Shown here piece by piece: positions 1 through 6,660 of a stretch of 12,649 nt of DNA (position 1 is the first letter of the stretch; the number at the start of each line of letters is the position of its first letter). The notes below the pieces were generated by a model. The model was given only the letters and a program-made list of their open reading frames with translations. It ran no database searches and was not told the DNA's origin. Where the stretch lies: NCBI GenBank assembly GCA_026193675.1, contig JAPHSO010000113.1, positions 1-12,649 on the forward strand. Direction: 5' to 3'. The DNA is from Gammaproteobacteria bacterium. GTDB taxonomy: Bacteria > Pseudomonadota > Gammaproteobacteria > Thiohalomonadales > Thiohalomonadaceae. The position numbers and the translations under genes are program-made.

Positions 1-905
1 ATGGCATGCGCCAACGGAAAGAGGGTGAGGCTGGCAAGCCCTGAGGTTACTGAATGTTCAGGGTAGTCTGGCACCACGATGATGGCCGGATTTTCGATTC
101 CCAGCGCCTGTCCGGTTGGATCAACAATCGTCCCCTCATTAAAACTGAGGCCCAGCTCTTCGGTGATCGCAATTACCGGCTCTTTGGGATCATGCAGCCA
201 GAGCAGGTTGCCACCGCCGGCAATATATTCATTGATGATCTGCACCTCTCCCGATAGCAGTTCACTTTGTGGCGAGGCGATAACCAGCACCGCGCTCTGT
301 TCAGGAACCGCCAACTCACTGCTCAGATTGAGCCCAGCAAACTGAAAGCCCTTTTGCTTGAGTTGCTCAGCCCAGCGAGCGAGATCATGATTGGCCTGAC
401 CTTCAAAGCTGCGTTCACCATGCCCCTCCAGAAAGTAGACCCTGCGCTCACCACTCCGTGCCAGGCGCTGAAGTGCATTGGTCAACGCCTGCTCACCGAT
501 GGTCTTGAGGTGCTCTTTGCGTCCCTGGTAGTGAATCAACAGTTCGCCATCCAGAGTGATTCCCTCCCTGCGAACCTGCTCAGGCTCCTGATCAGGATCG
601 ACATACTCAACCATGAGATCCGGTTTAAGTTGCCGATAGCGCTCCACCAGCTCAGCGATTCGTTGACGGATCCCCTGCTCACCCTGTTGGCGGGTGAAAG
701 CGGTAATCGCCACAGGTTCATCAAGACTTTTTAGTAACTGTTGGGTCGACTCAGAGAGGGTATGCCGGCCCGAGGCGGTCCAGTCCATCTCAAAGTGATA
801 ACGTGTTCCAAGCCAGGCAAGCAGCCCAACCATCACCAGTAGTAGCACAACCGAGAGCCATGACTGAAGAGAGAGAGCCCACTGTCTCTGTCGGTTCATC
901 TCCAT
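1..905 (-). CDS. GldG-like ABC transporter auxiliary protein (partial, C-terminus beyond left edge)
   Basis: An open frame runs from ATG at 905 to the window edge, giving about 301 codons without a stop. The N-terminus is short and cytoplasmic, followed by one membrane helix at about residues 14-33 and then a large soluble, probably periplasmic, region. The motif SGRHTLS just after the helix, the segment VYFLEGHGERS and the later VVPDYPEHS are what I recognise from the GldG/ABC_transp_aux family found beside ABC-2 permeases. The start lies 2 bases after the permease stop (TAG then TC then ATG) and has an AGGGG ribosome site about 7 bases upstream. A second ATG at 899 is in frame. It is the third gene of an ATPase-permease-auxiliary cassette. 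In Flavobacterium GldG works with GldA and GldF in gliding; in proteobacteria the substrate is unknown, so the gliding name should not be read as function. Family call is fairly sure, role unknown. Confidence 0.82.
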   Translation of the reverse strand, partial: MEMNRQRQWALSLQSWLSVVLLLVMVGLLAWLGTRYHFEMDWTASGRHTLSESTQQLLKSLDEPVAITAFTRQQGEQGIRQRIAELVERYRQLKPDLMVEYVDPDQEPEQVRREGITLDGELLIHYQGRKEHLKTIGEQALTNALQRLARSGERRVYFLEGHGERSFEGQANHDLARWAEQLKQKGFQFAGLNLSSELAVPEQSAVLVIASPQSELLSGEVQIINEYIAGGGNLLWLHDPKEPVIAITEELGLSFNEGTIVDPTGQALGIENPAIIVVPDYPEHSVTSGLASLTLFPLAHA

Positions 906-907
906 GA

Positions 908-1660
908 CTAGCCCCTGATCCTTTCGGCATCAAGTTGCCGAATCGTCAACAGGATAAAGGTGGTGATAAACAGCAGGTAATAAAGAATATCGCTGCTATC
1001 AAACAGCCCTCGTAACAGCGACTGGTAGTGTTGCTGCAGTGAAAGATATTTAAGGAGTTCACTCCCACCTCCACCAGCATTACCGACCATATCGATAATC
1101 CATAACAGTAGAAGCAGGCCAAAGGTCATCACTGCGGCCACTGTAGGCTGATTGGTTAGTGATGATAGAAAGAGTCCCGCCGCAGCAAATGAGGCGATCA
1201 TCAATGCCAGTCCGATTATCGCTGAAAAGAGCAGTCCACTATCAAGGGGGCCAAGTAGATAGAGGGAGAAGGGCATGAGTAAAATCACCGCCAGCAGTAC
1301 ACCCAGAAAGGCGAGGATTCCGAGATATTTACCCAGCACAATCTCGGTCATCGAGACCGGTGCCGAAAGTAACAGTGGCAGCGTTTTCTGTCGTCGCTCA
1401 TCGCTAATCAGGCGCATCGTCAGCAGAGGGATGACCAGCAACAGTACCACCGTCGCACTGGAGAAGAGCGGGACCACGATAATCTCGGTCGCGCCTGGTG
1501 GTGACTCCAGCACTGCGATCTGCGCCTGATAGGTGATAAAGAGATCGAGCTGCCCCAGAAACAGGAAACCGAGGATCAGCTCAACCACTGCCAAAATCGC
1601 CCAGGCCAGTGGGGAGAGAAACAGTGAACGCAGTTCACGCATTGCAATGGTTCTGATCAT
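908..1660 (-). CDS. ABC-2 type transporter permease (GldF-like)
   Basis: This 250-residue integral inner-membrane protein has six hydrophobic segments at about residues 17-37, 61-83, 112-135, 141-165, 173-193 and 225-241, the usual ABC-2 permease layout. The segment TMRLISDERRQKTLPLLLSAPV after the second helix is the hallmark cytoplasmic stretch of the ABC-2/GldF family, where the permease contacts its ATPase. The start ATG overlaps the stop of the ATPase gene by 4 bases (ATGA), with GGAG about 8 bases upstream, so the two are translationally coupled. The next gene begins 2 bases after its stop. It should form a homodimeric channel powered by the ATPase encoded at 1657-2622, with the GldG-like protein as accessory. 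The substrate cannot be told from sequence. A related reading is a NosY/CcmB-like permease, but the GldG neighbour favours GldF. Confidence 0.88.
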   Translation of the reverse strand: MIRTIAMRELRSLFLSPLAWAILAVVELILGFLFLGQLDLFITYQAQIAVLESPPGATEIIVVPLFSSATVVLLLVIPLLTMRLISDERRQKTLPLLLSAPVSMTEIVLGKYLGILAFLGVLLAVILLMPFSLYLLGPLDSGLLFSAIIGLALMIASFAAAGLFLSSLTNQPTVAAVMTFGLLLLLWIIDMVGNAGGGGSELLKYLSLQQHYQSLLRGLFDSSDILYYLLFITTFILLTIRQLDAERIRG

Positions 1661-2622
1661 GCCTCCTGCTCCGTTGCTAATTCTAATGGCTCGTGCTCAC
1701 TCGTTGTAATATCGACAAAAATATCCTCCAGTGAGCGTGCGGCAGGGGTCAACTCATAGAGCCCCCAGCCTTTGGCTACAGCCTGTTCAACCAACAGCTC
1801 TGCAGGGCTCTGTTCGGGCCGAAAATGGATGCGAAAATGGCCCTCCCCCAGGCTCTCAATCTCATCAATTTCTGCCGATAGAGATTTCAGCTCATCAACC
1901 GAGGGAGGATTTCTAAGGGCCACTTTAAGAGTCGAGCCATGCATACGATTCATCAGCCCTTCAATGGTATCACTCACCACCAGCTCTCCCCGGTTGATGA
2001 TCTGCACCCGGTCACAGGTGGCCTGCACCTCAGGTAAGATATGGGTCGAGAGGATCACGCTGTGATCCCCCCCCAGTTCACGAATCAGCTCACGAATGGC
2101 TCGTATCTGGATCGGATCCAGCCCCACAGTCGGCTCATCGAGGATCACTATCTCGGGGGAGTGGATAATCGCCTGAGCTATCCCCACCCGTTGCTGGTAC
2201 CCCTTGGAGAGGTTGGCTATCAACCGTCCGCTCACATCTCCCAGACCACAGCGCTCTTTGACATGGGCAATCGCTCTACTTTGTGCTCCCTTCTTGATGC
2301 CATTCAATCTAACGACAAAATTGAGATACTCGTCCACAGTCAGTTCACGATAGAGGGGTGGCTGCTCCGGCAGATAACCGAGCAGCGCCTTGGCCGCCCT
2401 GGGCTGCTCAAACAGATCGATACCATTTATCACAATGGAGCCGGTGGTCGGAGCCAGATTGGCGCTCACCATCTGCATGGTGGTCGATTTGCCTGCTCCA
2501 TTGGGCCCCAGGAATCCAAGCACTTCACCACGATTGATTTCGAACGAGATATTTTGCACAGCCCACTGCGCACCATAGCGGCGCGAAAGATTTTTGACCT
2601 GCAACAGTCGCTCTTGAGTCAT
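1657..2622 (-). CDS. ABC transporter ATP-binding protein (GldA/CcmA-like)
   Basis: This 321-residue cytoplasmic ATPase energises the neighbouring permease. All nucleotide-binding motifs are present in order: Walker A GPNGAGKST at residues 39-47, Q-loop Q87 in YLPEQPPLY, signature LSKGYQQR at 138-145, Walker B IVILDEP at 158-164 with catalytic E163, and switch H194 in STHIL. The C-terminal 100 residues are the extension typical of ABC-2 exporter ATPases. The frame is open up to an ATG at 2694, but the family N-terminus fits MTQERLLQVKNLSRRYG, so I place the start at 2622. The longer form would cover the whole divergent intergenic region and overlap hyuA. No strong ribosome site precedes the chosen ATG, so the start is less certain than the function. 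It is the first gene of the cassette and is probably read from the promoter at 2659-2686. Confidence 0.9.
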   Translation of the reverse strand: MTQERLLQVKNLSRRYGAQWAVQNISFEINRGEVLGFLGPNGAGKSTTMQMVSANLAPTTGSIVINGIDLFEQPRAAKALLGYLPEQPPLYRELTVDEYLNFVVRLNGIKKGAQSRAIAHVKERCGLGDVSGRLIANLSKGYQQRVGIAQAIIHSPEIVILDEPTVGLDPIQIRAIRELIRELGGDHSVILSTHILPEVQATCDRVQIINRGELVVSDTIEGLMNRMHGSTLKVALRNPPSVDELKSLSAEIDEIESLGEGHFRIHFRPEQSPAELLVEQAVAKGWGLYELTPAARSLEDIFVDITTSEHEPLELATEQEA

Positions 2623-2658
2623 AATAGGGGACGCTCTTTTTCCATAAGATGTGGATGT

Positions 2659-2686
2659 ATTATCAACATCCAATTGAGACAAGCAA
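2659..2686 (-). promoter_or_regulatory. Candidate sigma-70 promoter for the ABC cassette
   Basis: On the minus strand TTGCTT (2681-2686) is followed after 16 bases by GATAAT (2659-2664). The -10 box matches the consensus at five of six positions and the -35 box at its TTG core. It lies about 37 bases ahead of the ATPase start within the 77-base divergent gap shared with hyuA. It is a motif match only. Confidence 0.4.
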
Positions 2687-2699
2687 CCTCCCACTTCAG

Positions 2700-4679
2700 A
2701 TGTCTAACCTAAAGCCGAAAATCCCACTCACTCTTGGCGTAGATACCGGCGGAACCTTTACCGACTTTGTCCTGCTAAAGCAAAGTGAGATCACCATCCA
2801 CAAGGTGCTTTCAACCCCCGATGCTCCCGAGCGGGCCATCCTCCAGGGGATTAGTGAACTGGGAATTGAGGTTGATGATTTTGAGCATCTTACACTAATC
2901 CACGGCTCTACCGTTGCCACAAATGCAGCTCTTGAAGGGAAAGGGGTCAAGACGCTCTACATCACCAACCACGGAATGGCTGACCTGCTCACCATTGGAC
3001 GACAGGCCCGCCGGGAGCTCTACAATCTTCAACCCAATTTGATTGCCCCACCTGTTGCACGGAGCCACTGTCTCGAGGTGGGGGGACGCATTGATCATCA
3101 GGGAGAGACTATCGAACCGCTCACCGATGGAGATCTCTCGAAAATCCGGGAGGCTATCGAGTCGCTACAACCCGAAGCGATCGCTATCAATCTGCTCTTC
3201 TCATTTATCGACTCACAATATGAGGAGGTGATTGAGGGCGTGATTCCCGGAAATATCTTCTGTTCCCGCTCCTCAAAAATTCTGCCCGAATACCGCGAAT
3301 ATGAGCGCGGGATCACCACCTGGCTCAACAGCTGGATCGGCCCTCTGGTCGAAAGTTATATCGAACGCCTCAGCGCAGCGCTGCCGGCAGCGCAGATCTC
3401 CGTGATGCAGAGTTCAGGCACCACCATCGCCGCCCCACAGGCGGGAGCAGAGGCGGTGCGAATGCTTCTCTCCGGTCCTGCCGGTGGATTGGCTGGCGCT
3501 AAAGGTGTTGCTGGCCTTGCCGATTGCAGACAGCTACTCACCTTCGATATGGGCGGAACATCGACCGATGTCGCGATGATCAATGGGGAGCTGGAGCTCA
3601 CAAATGAGGGGAGCATCGGCCCCTACCCCGTCGCGGTACCGATGGTCGATATGCATACCATCGGTGCGGGCGGCGGCTCTATCGCCTATCTCGATGCCGG
3701 CGGCATGCTCCATGTCGGTCCAGAGTCCGCAGGAGCCAATCCTGGACCTGCATGCTACGGACGGGGCGGCAGACAGCCAACGGTGACCGATGCCAATTTA
3801 GTCCTTGGACATATCGTTGCAGACGCATTTCTGGGAGGCTCAATGTCACTTGATGTTGATGCAGCAAGGAATGTGATTAAGGAGATTGCTGACAACATGG
3901 GATTATCGATCGAAGCCGCTGCTGAGGGAATCATTCAGCTCGCCAATGAGCAGATGGCTCGTGCGCTGCGCGTCATTTCGATCGAGCGTGGTGTCGATCC
4001 AAAATTATCGACCCTTGTCTCTTTTGGTGGCGCTGGTGGACTGCATGTCTGTGCATTGGCTGATGCGATGAGTATGGAGCGGGCAATGGTACCGATCCAC
4101 TCCGGCGTTCTCTCTGCCCTTGGAATGCTGATGGCACCCCGAGGTCGCCACCTGTCTCATGCTCTTCACGGCCTTTTGGAGCAGTTGAGCATTGAGACGA
4201 TTGAGGAGAGGTTCTCAGCGCTTAGAGAAGAGGGCATTGCAGCACTACAGCAGGAGGGGGTGGCCGCCTCCAAGGTGAGAGCAACGGCACATCTCGACCT
4301 GCGCTATCGAGGACAGTCCTACACCCTGTCAATCATCTGGGAGCCAGAACAGACCATTGAGCACCACATTAATGAATTTCATAAAGCCCATCTTCAGCGC
4401 TATGGTCACAACACCGGATTACCTGTTGAGCTTGTCACACTGCGGATAAAACTGGTGGGGCCTGAGCCGGAGGTGAGGCTGCAGAACAATCGTCAGACTA
4501 TGGGTGAAATCGATGGAAAGGGAGATATCAGGCTTTATCAGCGCGCCGCTTTGTCGATTGAAGAATCCATCAAAGGTCCCGCTCTGATCATCGATCCGGT
4601 CTCCACAACCTATCTTGAAGCCGGATGGCACGCCACTATTGATGCGATCGGAAACCTGCTGCTGCAACGTATAAACTGA
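2700..4679 (+). CDS. hyuA: Hydantoinase A / oxoprolinase family protein
   Basis: This 659-residue protein belongs to the ATP-dependent hydantoinase/5-oxoprolinase superfamily, whose members open lactam or hydantoin rings or carboxylate small substrates. The N-terminal hydantoinase A domain starts with GVDTGGTFTDF (residues 13-23) and has HGSTVATNAALEGKGV at 69-83. The central ATPase-like core shows TFDMGGTSTDVA (281-292), a Gly-rich IGAGGGSIAY (321-330), GANPGPACYGRGG (345-357) and SFGGAGGLHV (441-450). About 170 residues of the usual C-terminal domain follow. Nothing is missing, and the length is slightly short for HyuA. ATG at 2700 is chosen because it sits just before the conserved N-terminus; in-frame ATGs at 2649 and 2655 exist, and no start has a strong ribosome site. 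No hydantoinase B gene is in the window, so the true substrate is unknown; 5-oxoproline, hydantoins and methylhydantoins are all possible. It is divergent from the ABC cassette and convergent with the EAL-HDOD gene. Confidence 0.9.
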   Translation: MSNLKPKIPLTLGVDTGGTFTDFVLLKQSEITIHKVLSTPDAPERAILQGISELGIEVDDFEHLTLIHGSTVATNAALEGKGVKTLYITNHGMADLLTIGRQARRELYNLQPNLIAPPVARSHCLEVGGRIDHQGETIEPLTDGDLSKIREAIESLQPEAIAINLLFSFIDSQYEEVIEGVIPGNIFCSRSSKILPEYREYERGITTWLNSWIGPLVESYIERLSAALPAAQISVMQSSGTTIAAPQAGAEAVRMLLSGPAGGLAGAKGVAGLADCRQLLTFDMGGTSTDVAMINGELELTNEGSIGPYPVAVPMVDMHTIGAGGGSIAYLDAGGMLHVGPESAGANPGPACYGRGGRQPTVTDANLVLGHIVADAFLGGSMSLDVDAARNVIKEIADNMGLSIEAAAEGIIQLANEQMARALRVISIERGVDPKLSTLVSFGGAGGLHVCALADAMSMERAMVPIHSGVLSALGMLMAPRGRHLSHALHGLLEQLSIETIEERFSALREEGIAALQQEGVAASKVRATAHLDLRYRGQSYTLSIIWEPEQTIEHHINEFHKAHLQRYGHNTGLPVELVTLRIKLVGPEPEVRLQNNRQTMGEIDGKGDIRLYQRAALSIEESIKGPALIIDPVSTTYLEAGWHATIDAIGNLLLQRIN

Positions 4680-4688
4680 TACAAAGAT

Positions 4689-5909
4689 TCAGATATTAAA
4701 GAAGCGCATCTTTTGATCTGTATCGTGCACCGCTTCAATATAGATCTCGCGGATCTGATCACTATTAAGCTCTGAATGTTCAACCTTTTCCCAGTCGGCA
4801 CGATCATAGGCATCAACCAGATTGAGAGCCTGAGCCAGTCTCCCATCACCTTCACCTAAAAGTGCATTCACTATCTCTGACTCTAAGGGGAGCTTCTCCA
4901 GTAACTCCGGCAGGGGGCGATCCAGCAGGGTATCAATCACTGAGAAGAGACCCACCGTAAAAAACTGATCAGCCCTTTCCGTGTCGATTTGCGTACCGAT
5001 ACTCTCACACATCTTTCCTCTGAAAAGGGCTCTCCATATCAGTTCGGGATTCTTATTATCGATTTGACTTAATAACAGCAGTCGCGCCCAATCCCGAATC
5101 ACCTTAACCCCCACAATCGTAATTGCATGCTTAATCGACTTTACAGTCCGGCCAAGATTAAATGCAGCGGAGTTTATGAGGCGCAGCAGACGATAGGAGA
5201 GCGAGACATCCTGCTGGATCACCTCTTCGAGATCAGCAATTTCTGTATCACTACTCTGCAGCTTAATGATCAGATTGATAATGGTCATACGGTTGGTTGG
5301 AATTCGGTTACCGGTGACAAGCTCCGGTTTAGATAGAAAATATCCCTGAAAGTAGTCAAAGCCGAGAGAGAAGCAGTGCTGAAACTCTTCCTGGGTTTCA
5401 ACCTTCTCTGCCAACAGCTTTACATTGCGCCCTTTGAGCTGCTCTACCTGTAACTCCAACTCTCCCGGCTCCAGTCCCATCACATCCAGCTTGACGATAT
5501 CTGCCAGATCCAGCAGCGGGCGATGCTGCTCACTATAGCTAAAGTCATCCAGAGCAATCGGGTAACCTCTATTCTTGAGTGCTGTTAATCCCTCAATGAC
5601 AGCCTCAGTTGGCTCAATATCCTCGAGCAACTCAAGCACAATTTGATTCGGCTCAAAGGGAAGCTCGATCTCCCCGCTGATAAAACACTTGGTTAGATTA
5701 ATGAATGCGATCCGCTGACCAACCAGTCTCTCCAGCCCTATATCCATAATGCTGTTTATGATGACTTGAGAGGTGGCTTTATCTCCGTTATCGAAGGATG
5801 CTCTATCGGGGGCCTCTTCAGTTCGATAAAGGAGCTCATAACCTATTACTTTCTGTTGCCGATCAAAAATTGGCTGTCTTCCAATGAGAAAGTTTTCTAC
5901 ATATTCCAT
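4689..5909 (-). CDS. EAL-HDOD domain signalling protein
   Basis: This 406-residue cytoplasmic protein has two domains. Residues about 5-200 are an EAL-type cyclic-di-GMP phosphodiesterase-like domain. The usual metal and substrate positions appear kept: E25 in GYELLYR, N71 in FINLTK, E93 in VLELLEDIE, D121-D122 in IALDDFS, K140 in VKLD, E168 in LLAEKVET and Q188 in QGYFLSKP. Loop 6 after DDF reads SYSEQHRP instead of the usual GTGYSSL type, which makes full activity doubtful. Residues about 205-400 are an HDOD domain (QQDVSLSYRLLRLINSAAF, SIKHAITIVG), an HD-like fold lacking the catalytic HD pair. Such YuxH-type EAL-HDOD proteins are known as signalling scaffolds and c-di-GMP effectors. ATG at 5909 is preferred because TGGA lies about 6 bases before it; an ATG at 5921 is in frame but has no ribosome site. 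It is a single gene, insulated from rpmG by a terminator. Confidence 0.9.
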   Translation of the reverse strand: MEYVENFLIGRQPIFDRQQKVIGYELLYRTEEAPDRASFDNGDKATSQVIINSIMDIGLERLVGQRIAFINLTKCFISGEIELPFEPNQIVLELLEDIEPTEAVIEGLTALKNRGYPIALDDFSYSEQHRPLLDLADIVKLDVMGLEPGELELQVEQLKGRNVKLLAEKVETQEEFQHCFSLGFDYFQGYFLSKPELVTGNRIPTNRMTIINLIIKLQSSDTEIADLEEVIQQDVSLSYRLLRLINSAAFNLGRTVKSIKHAITIVGVKVIRDWARLLLLSQIDNKNPELIWRALFRGKMCESIGTQIDTERADQFFTVGLFSVIDTLLDRPLPELLEKLPLESEIVNALLGEGDGRLAQALNLVDAYDRADWEKVEHSELNSDQIREIYIEAVHDTDQKMRFFNI

Positions 5910-6007
5910 TACTAATTCCATTTAACGAGATCGGATCAATATCACAGATCCTACCCTGATGCCGATGATAAGCAAATAACCTGAGACAGCACCAATTAAA
6001 TGGCAAT

Positions 6008-6037
6008 AAAAAAGCCCATCAAGAGATGGGCTTTTTA
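6008..6037 (-). terminator. Rho-independent terminator after rpmG
   Basis: A perfect 8-base stem, AGCCCATC (6013-6020) with GATGGGCT (6025-6032), has a 4-base AAGA loop. On the minus strand it is followed by a run of six T. It has A/T tracts on both sides, so it could work in both directions. It ends the rpmB-rpmG transcript and shields the EAL-HDOD gene that follows on the same strand. Confidence 0.92.
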
Positions 6038-6062
6038 GCTAAACGGAGTGTGTGGTTTAGCT
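6037..6062 (-). repeat. Perfect 8-base inverted repeat between rpmG stop and terminator
   Basis: AGCTAAAC (6037-6044) pairs with GTTTAGCT (6055-6062) around a 10-base spacer. The right arm touches the last base of the rpmG stop codon and the left arm abuts the terminator. In RNA this would make a second hairpin stacked directly ahead of the terminator stem. It could stabilise the 3' end or be a protein site; its role is not known. Confidence 0.6.
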
Positions 6063-6217
6063 TACTTAATTTTCGCCTCTTTATACATCACGTGCTTGCG
6101 AACGACTGGATCAAATTTTTTGATCTCCATCTTCTCAGGCATGGTGCGCTTGTTCTTGTCGGTGGTGTAAAAGTGTCCGGTTCCGGCACTTGAAACGAGT
6201 CTGATTTTTTCACGCAT
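6062..6217 (-). CDS. rpmG: 50S ribosomal protein L33
   Basis: This 51-residue basic protein of the large ribosomal subunit is too short to stand out as an open frame but is unmistakable. The sequence carries REKIRLVSSAGTGHFYTT, KNKRTMPEK and KKFDPVVRKHVMYKEAKIK. It lacks the CxxC pairs of zinc-binding L33, so it is the zinc-independent form. The N-terminus is 4 residues shorter than E. coli L33 (which begins MAKGIREK): an in-frame TAG three codons before the ATG rules out a longer form. GGGG about 9 bases upstream is the likely ribosome site. It lies 13 bases after rpmB, the conserved rpmB-rpmG pair, and a strong terminator follows. Confidence 0.97.
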   Translation of the reverse strand: MREKIRLVSSAGTGHFYTTDKNKRTMPEKMEIKKFDPVVRKHVMYKEAKIK

Positions 6218-6230
6218 GGCTAACTACCCC

Positions 6231-6467
6231 TTAAACCTTTTCACCGCGAGCGCGGATCTCTTTCAATACAACATCAATGCCCTTCTTATCGATGATGCGC
6301 ATACCTTTGGTAGTCAAACGCAGTTTTACAAAACGGTTCTCACTCTCAACCCAGAAACGGTGAGTGTGGAGATTGGGCAGAAAACGACGACGCGTTTTGT
6401 TGTGTGCGTGGGAAACATTGTTCCCAGTCACAGGACGTTTACCAGTGACTTGGCATACCTTTGACAT
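6231..6467 (-). CDS. rpmB: 50S ribosomal protein L28
   Basis: This 78-residue large-subunit protein begins MSKVCQVTGKRPVTGNNVSH, and continues with KTRRRFLPN, HTHRFWVESENRFVKLRL and KKGIDVVL, all standard L28 features at full length. It has a single cysteine and no zinc ribbon, so it is the zinc-independent form, in keeping with its L33 neighbour. GGAG about 9 bases before the ATG is the ribosome site. It is the first gene of the rpmB-rpmG operon, read from the promoter at 6524-6552 after a leader of about 50 bases. Confidence 0.98.
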   Translation of the reverse strand: MSKVCQVTGKRPVTGNNVSHAHNKTRRRFLPNLHTHRFWVESENRFVKLRLTTKGMRIIDKKGIDVVLKEIRARGEKV

Positions 6468-6503
6468 GATTTTTCACTCCAAAAATTAGTTTTAGCCTGC
6501 TAA

Positions 6504-6519
6504 GGCTTCGCAGGAAGCC
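6504..6519 (-). promoter_or_regulatory. Overlapping small hairpins at the start of the rpmB leader
   Basis: On the minus strand GGCTTC-CTGC-GAAGCC forms a 6-base stem. Overlapping alternatives just downstream are CCTGC with GCAGG and AGCCT with AGGCT, so these stems exclude each other. The predicted transcription start lies inside the first stem, so only the later ones may exist in the RNA. A regulatory role is speculative. Confidence 0.25.
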
Positions 6520-6523
6520 GAGC

Positions 6524-6552
6524 TTTATACCAAAAAAGCCTTTCAATCACAA
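6524..6552 (-). promoter_or_regulatory. Sigma-70 promoter of rpmB-rpmG
   Basis: On the minus strand TTGTGA (6547-6552) is followed after exactly 17 bases by TATAAA (6524-6529). Just downstream, the discriminator reads GCTCGGC; a GC-rich discriminator is typical of ribosomal promoters held down by ppGpp and DksA. It lies about 57 bases before the rpmB start. The rest of the 193-base gap up to damX shows no gene and no clear terminator for damX. Confidence 0.75.
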
Positions 6553-6660
6553 GAAAAATGATAAAAATATCTCCCTCGTAGGCGCGGTAAATCGACCCCA
6601 AACCGGGTGATTGCCAATGGTTTATGCCCTATTTTAGTCTTTATTAGATTTCAGCCGAGA

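Noticed and set aside
267..734. Open frame of 155 codons on the plus strand
   Set aside because: It is antisense to the GldG-like gene, whose minus-strand frame is open to the window edge and has family motifs.
2623..2694. Longer N-terminus for the ABC ATPase from ATG at 2694
   Set aside because: The extra 24 residues do not resemble the family and would cover the divergent promoter region; the ATG at 2622 fits.
2041..2712. Open frame of 223 codons on the plus strand
   Set aside because: It lies antisense to the clear ABC ATPase gene and its translation shows no domain; it is a shadow frame.
6216..6464. Open frame of 82 codons on the plus strand over the ribosomal protein genes
   Set aside because: It is the reverse strand of rpmB, whose protein is certain.
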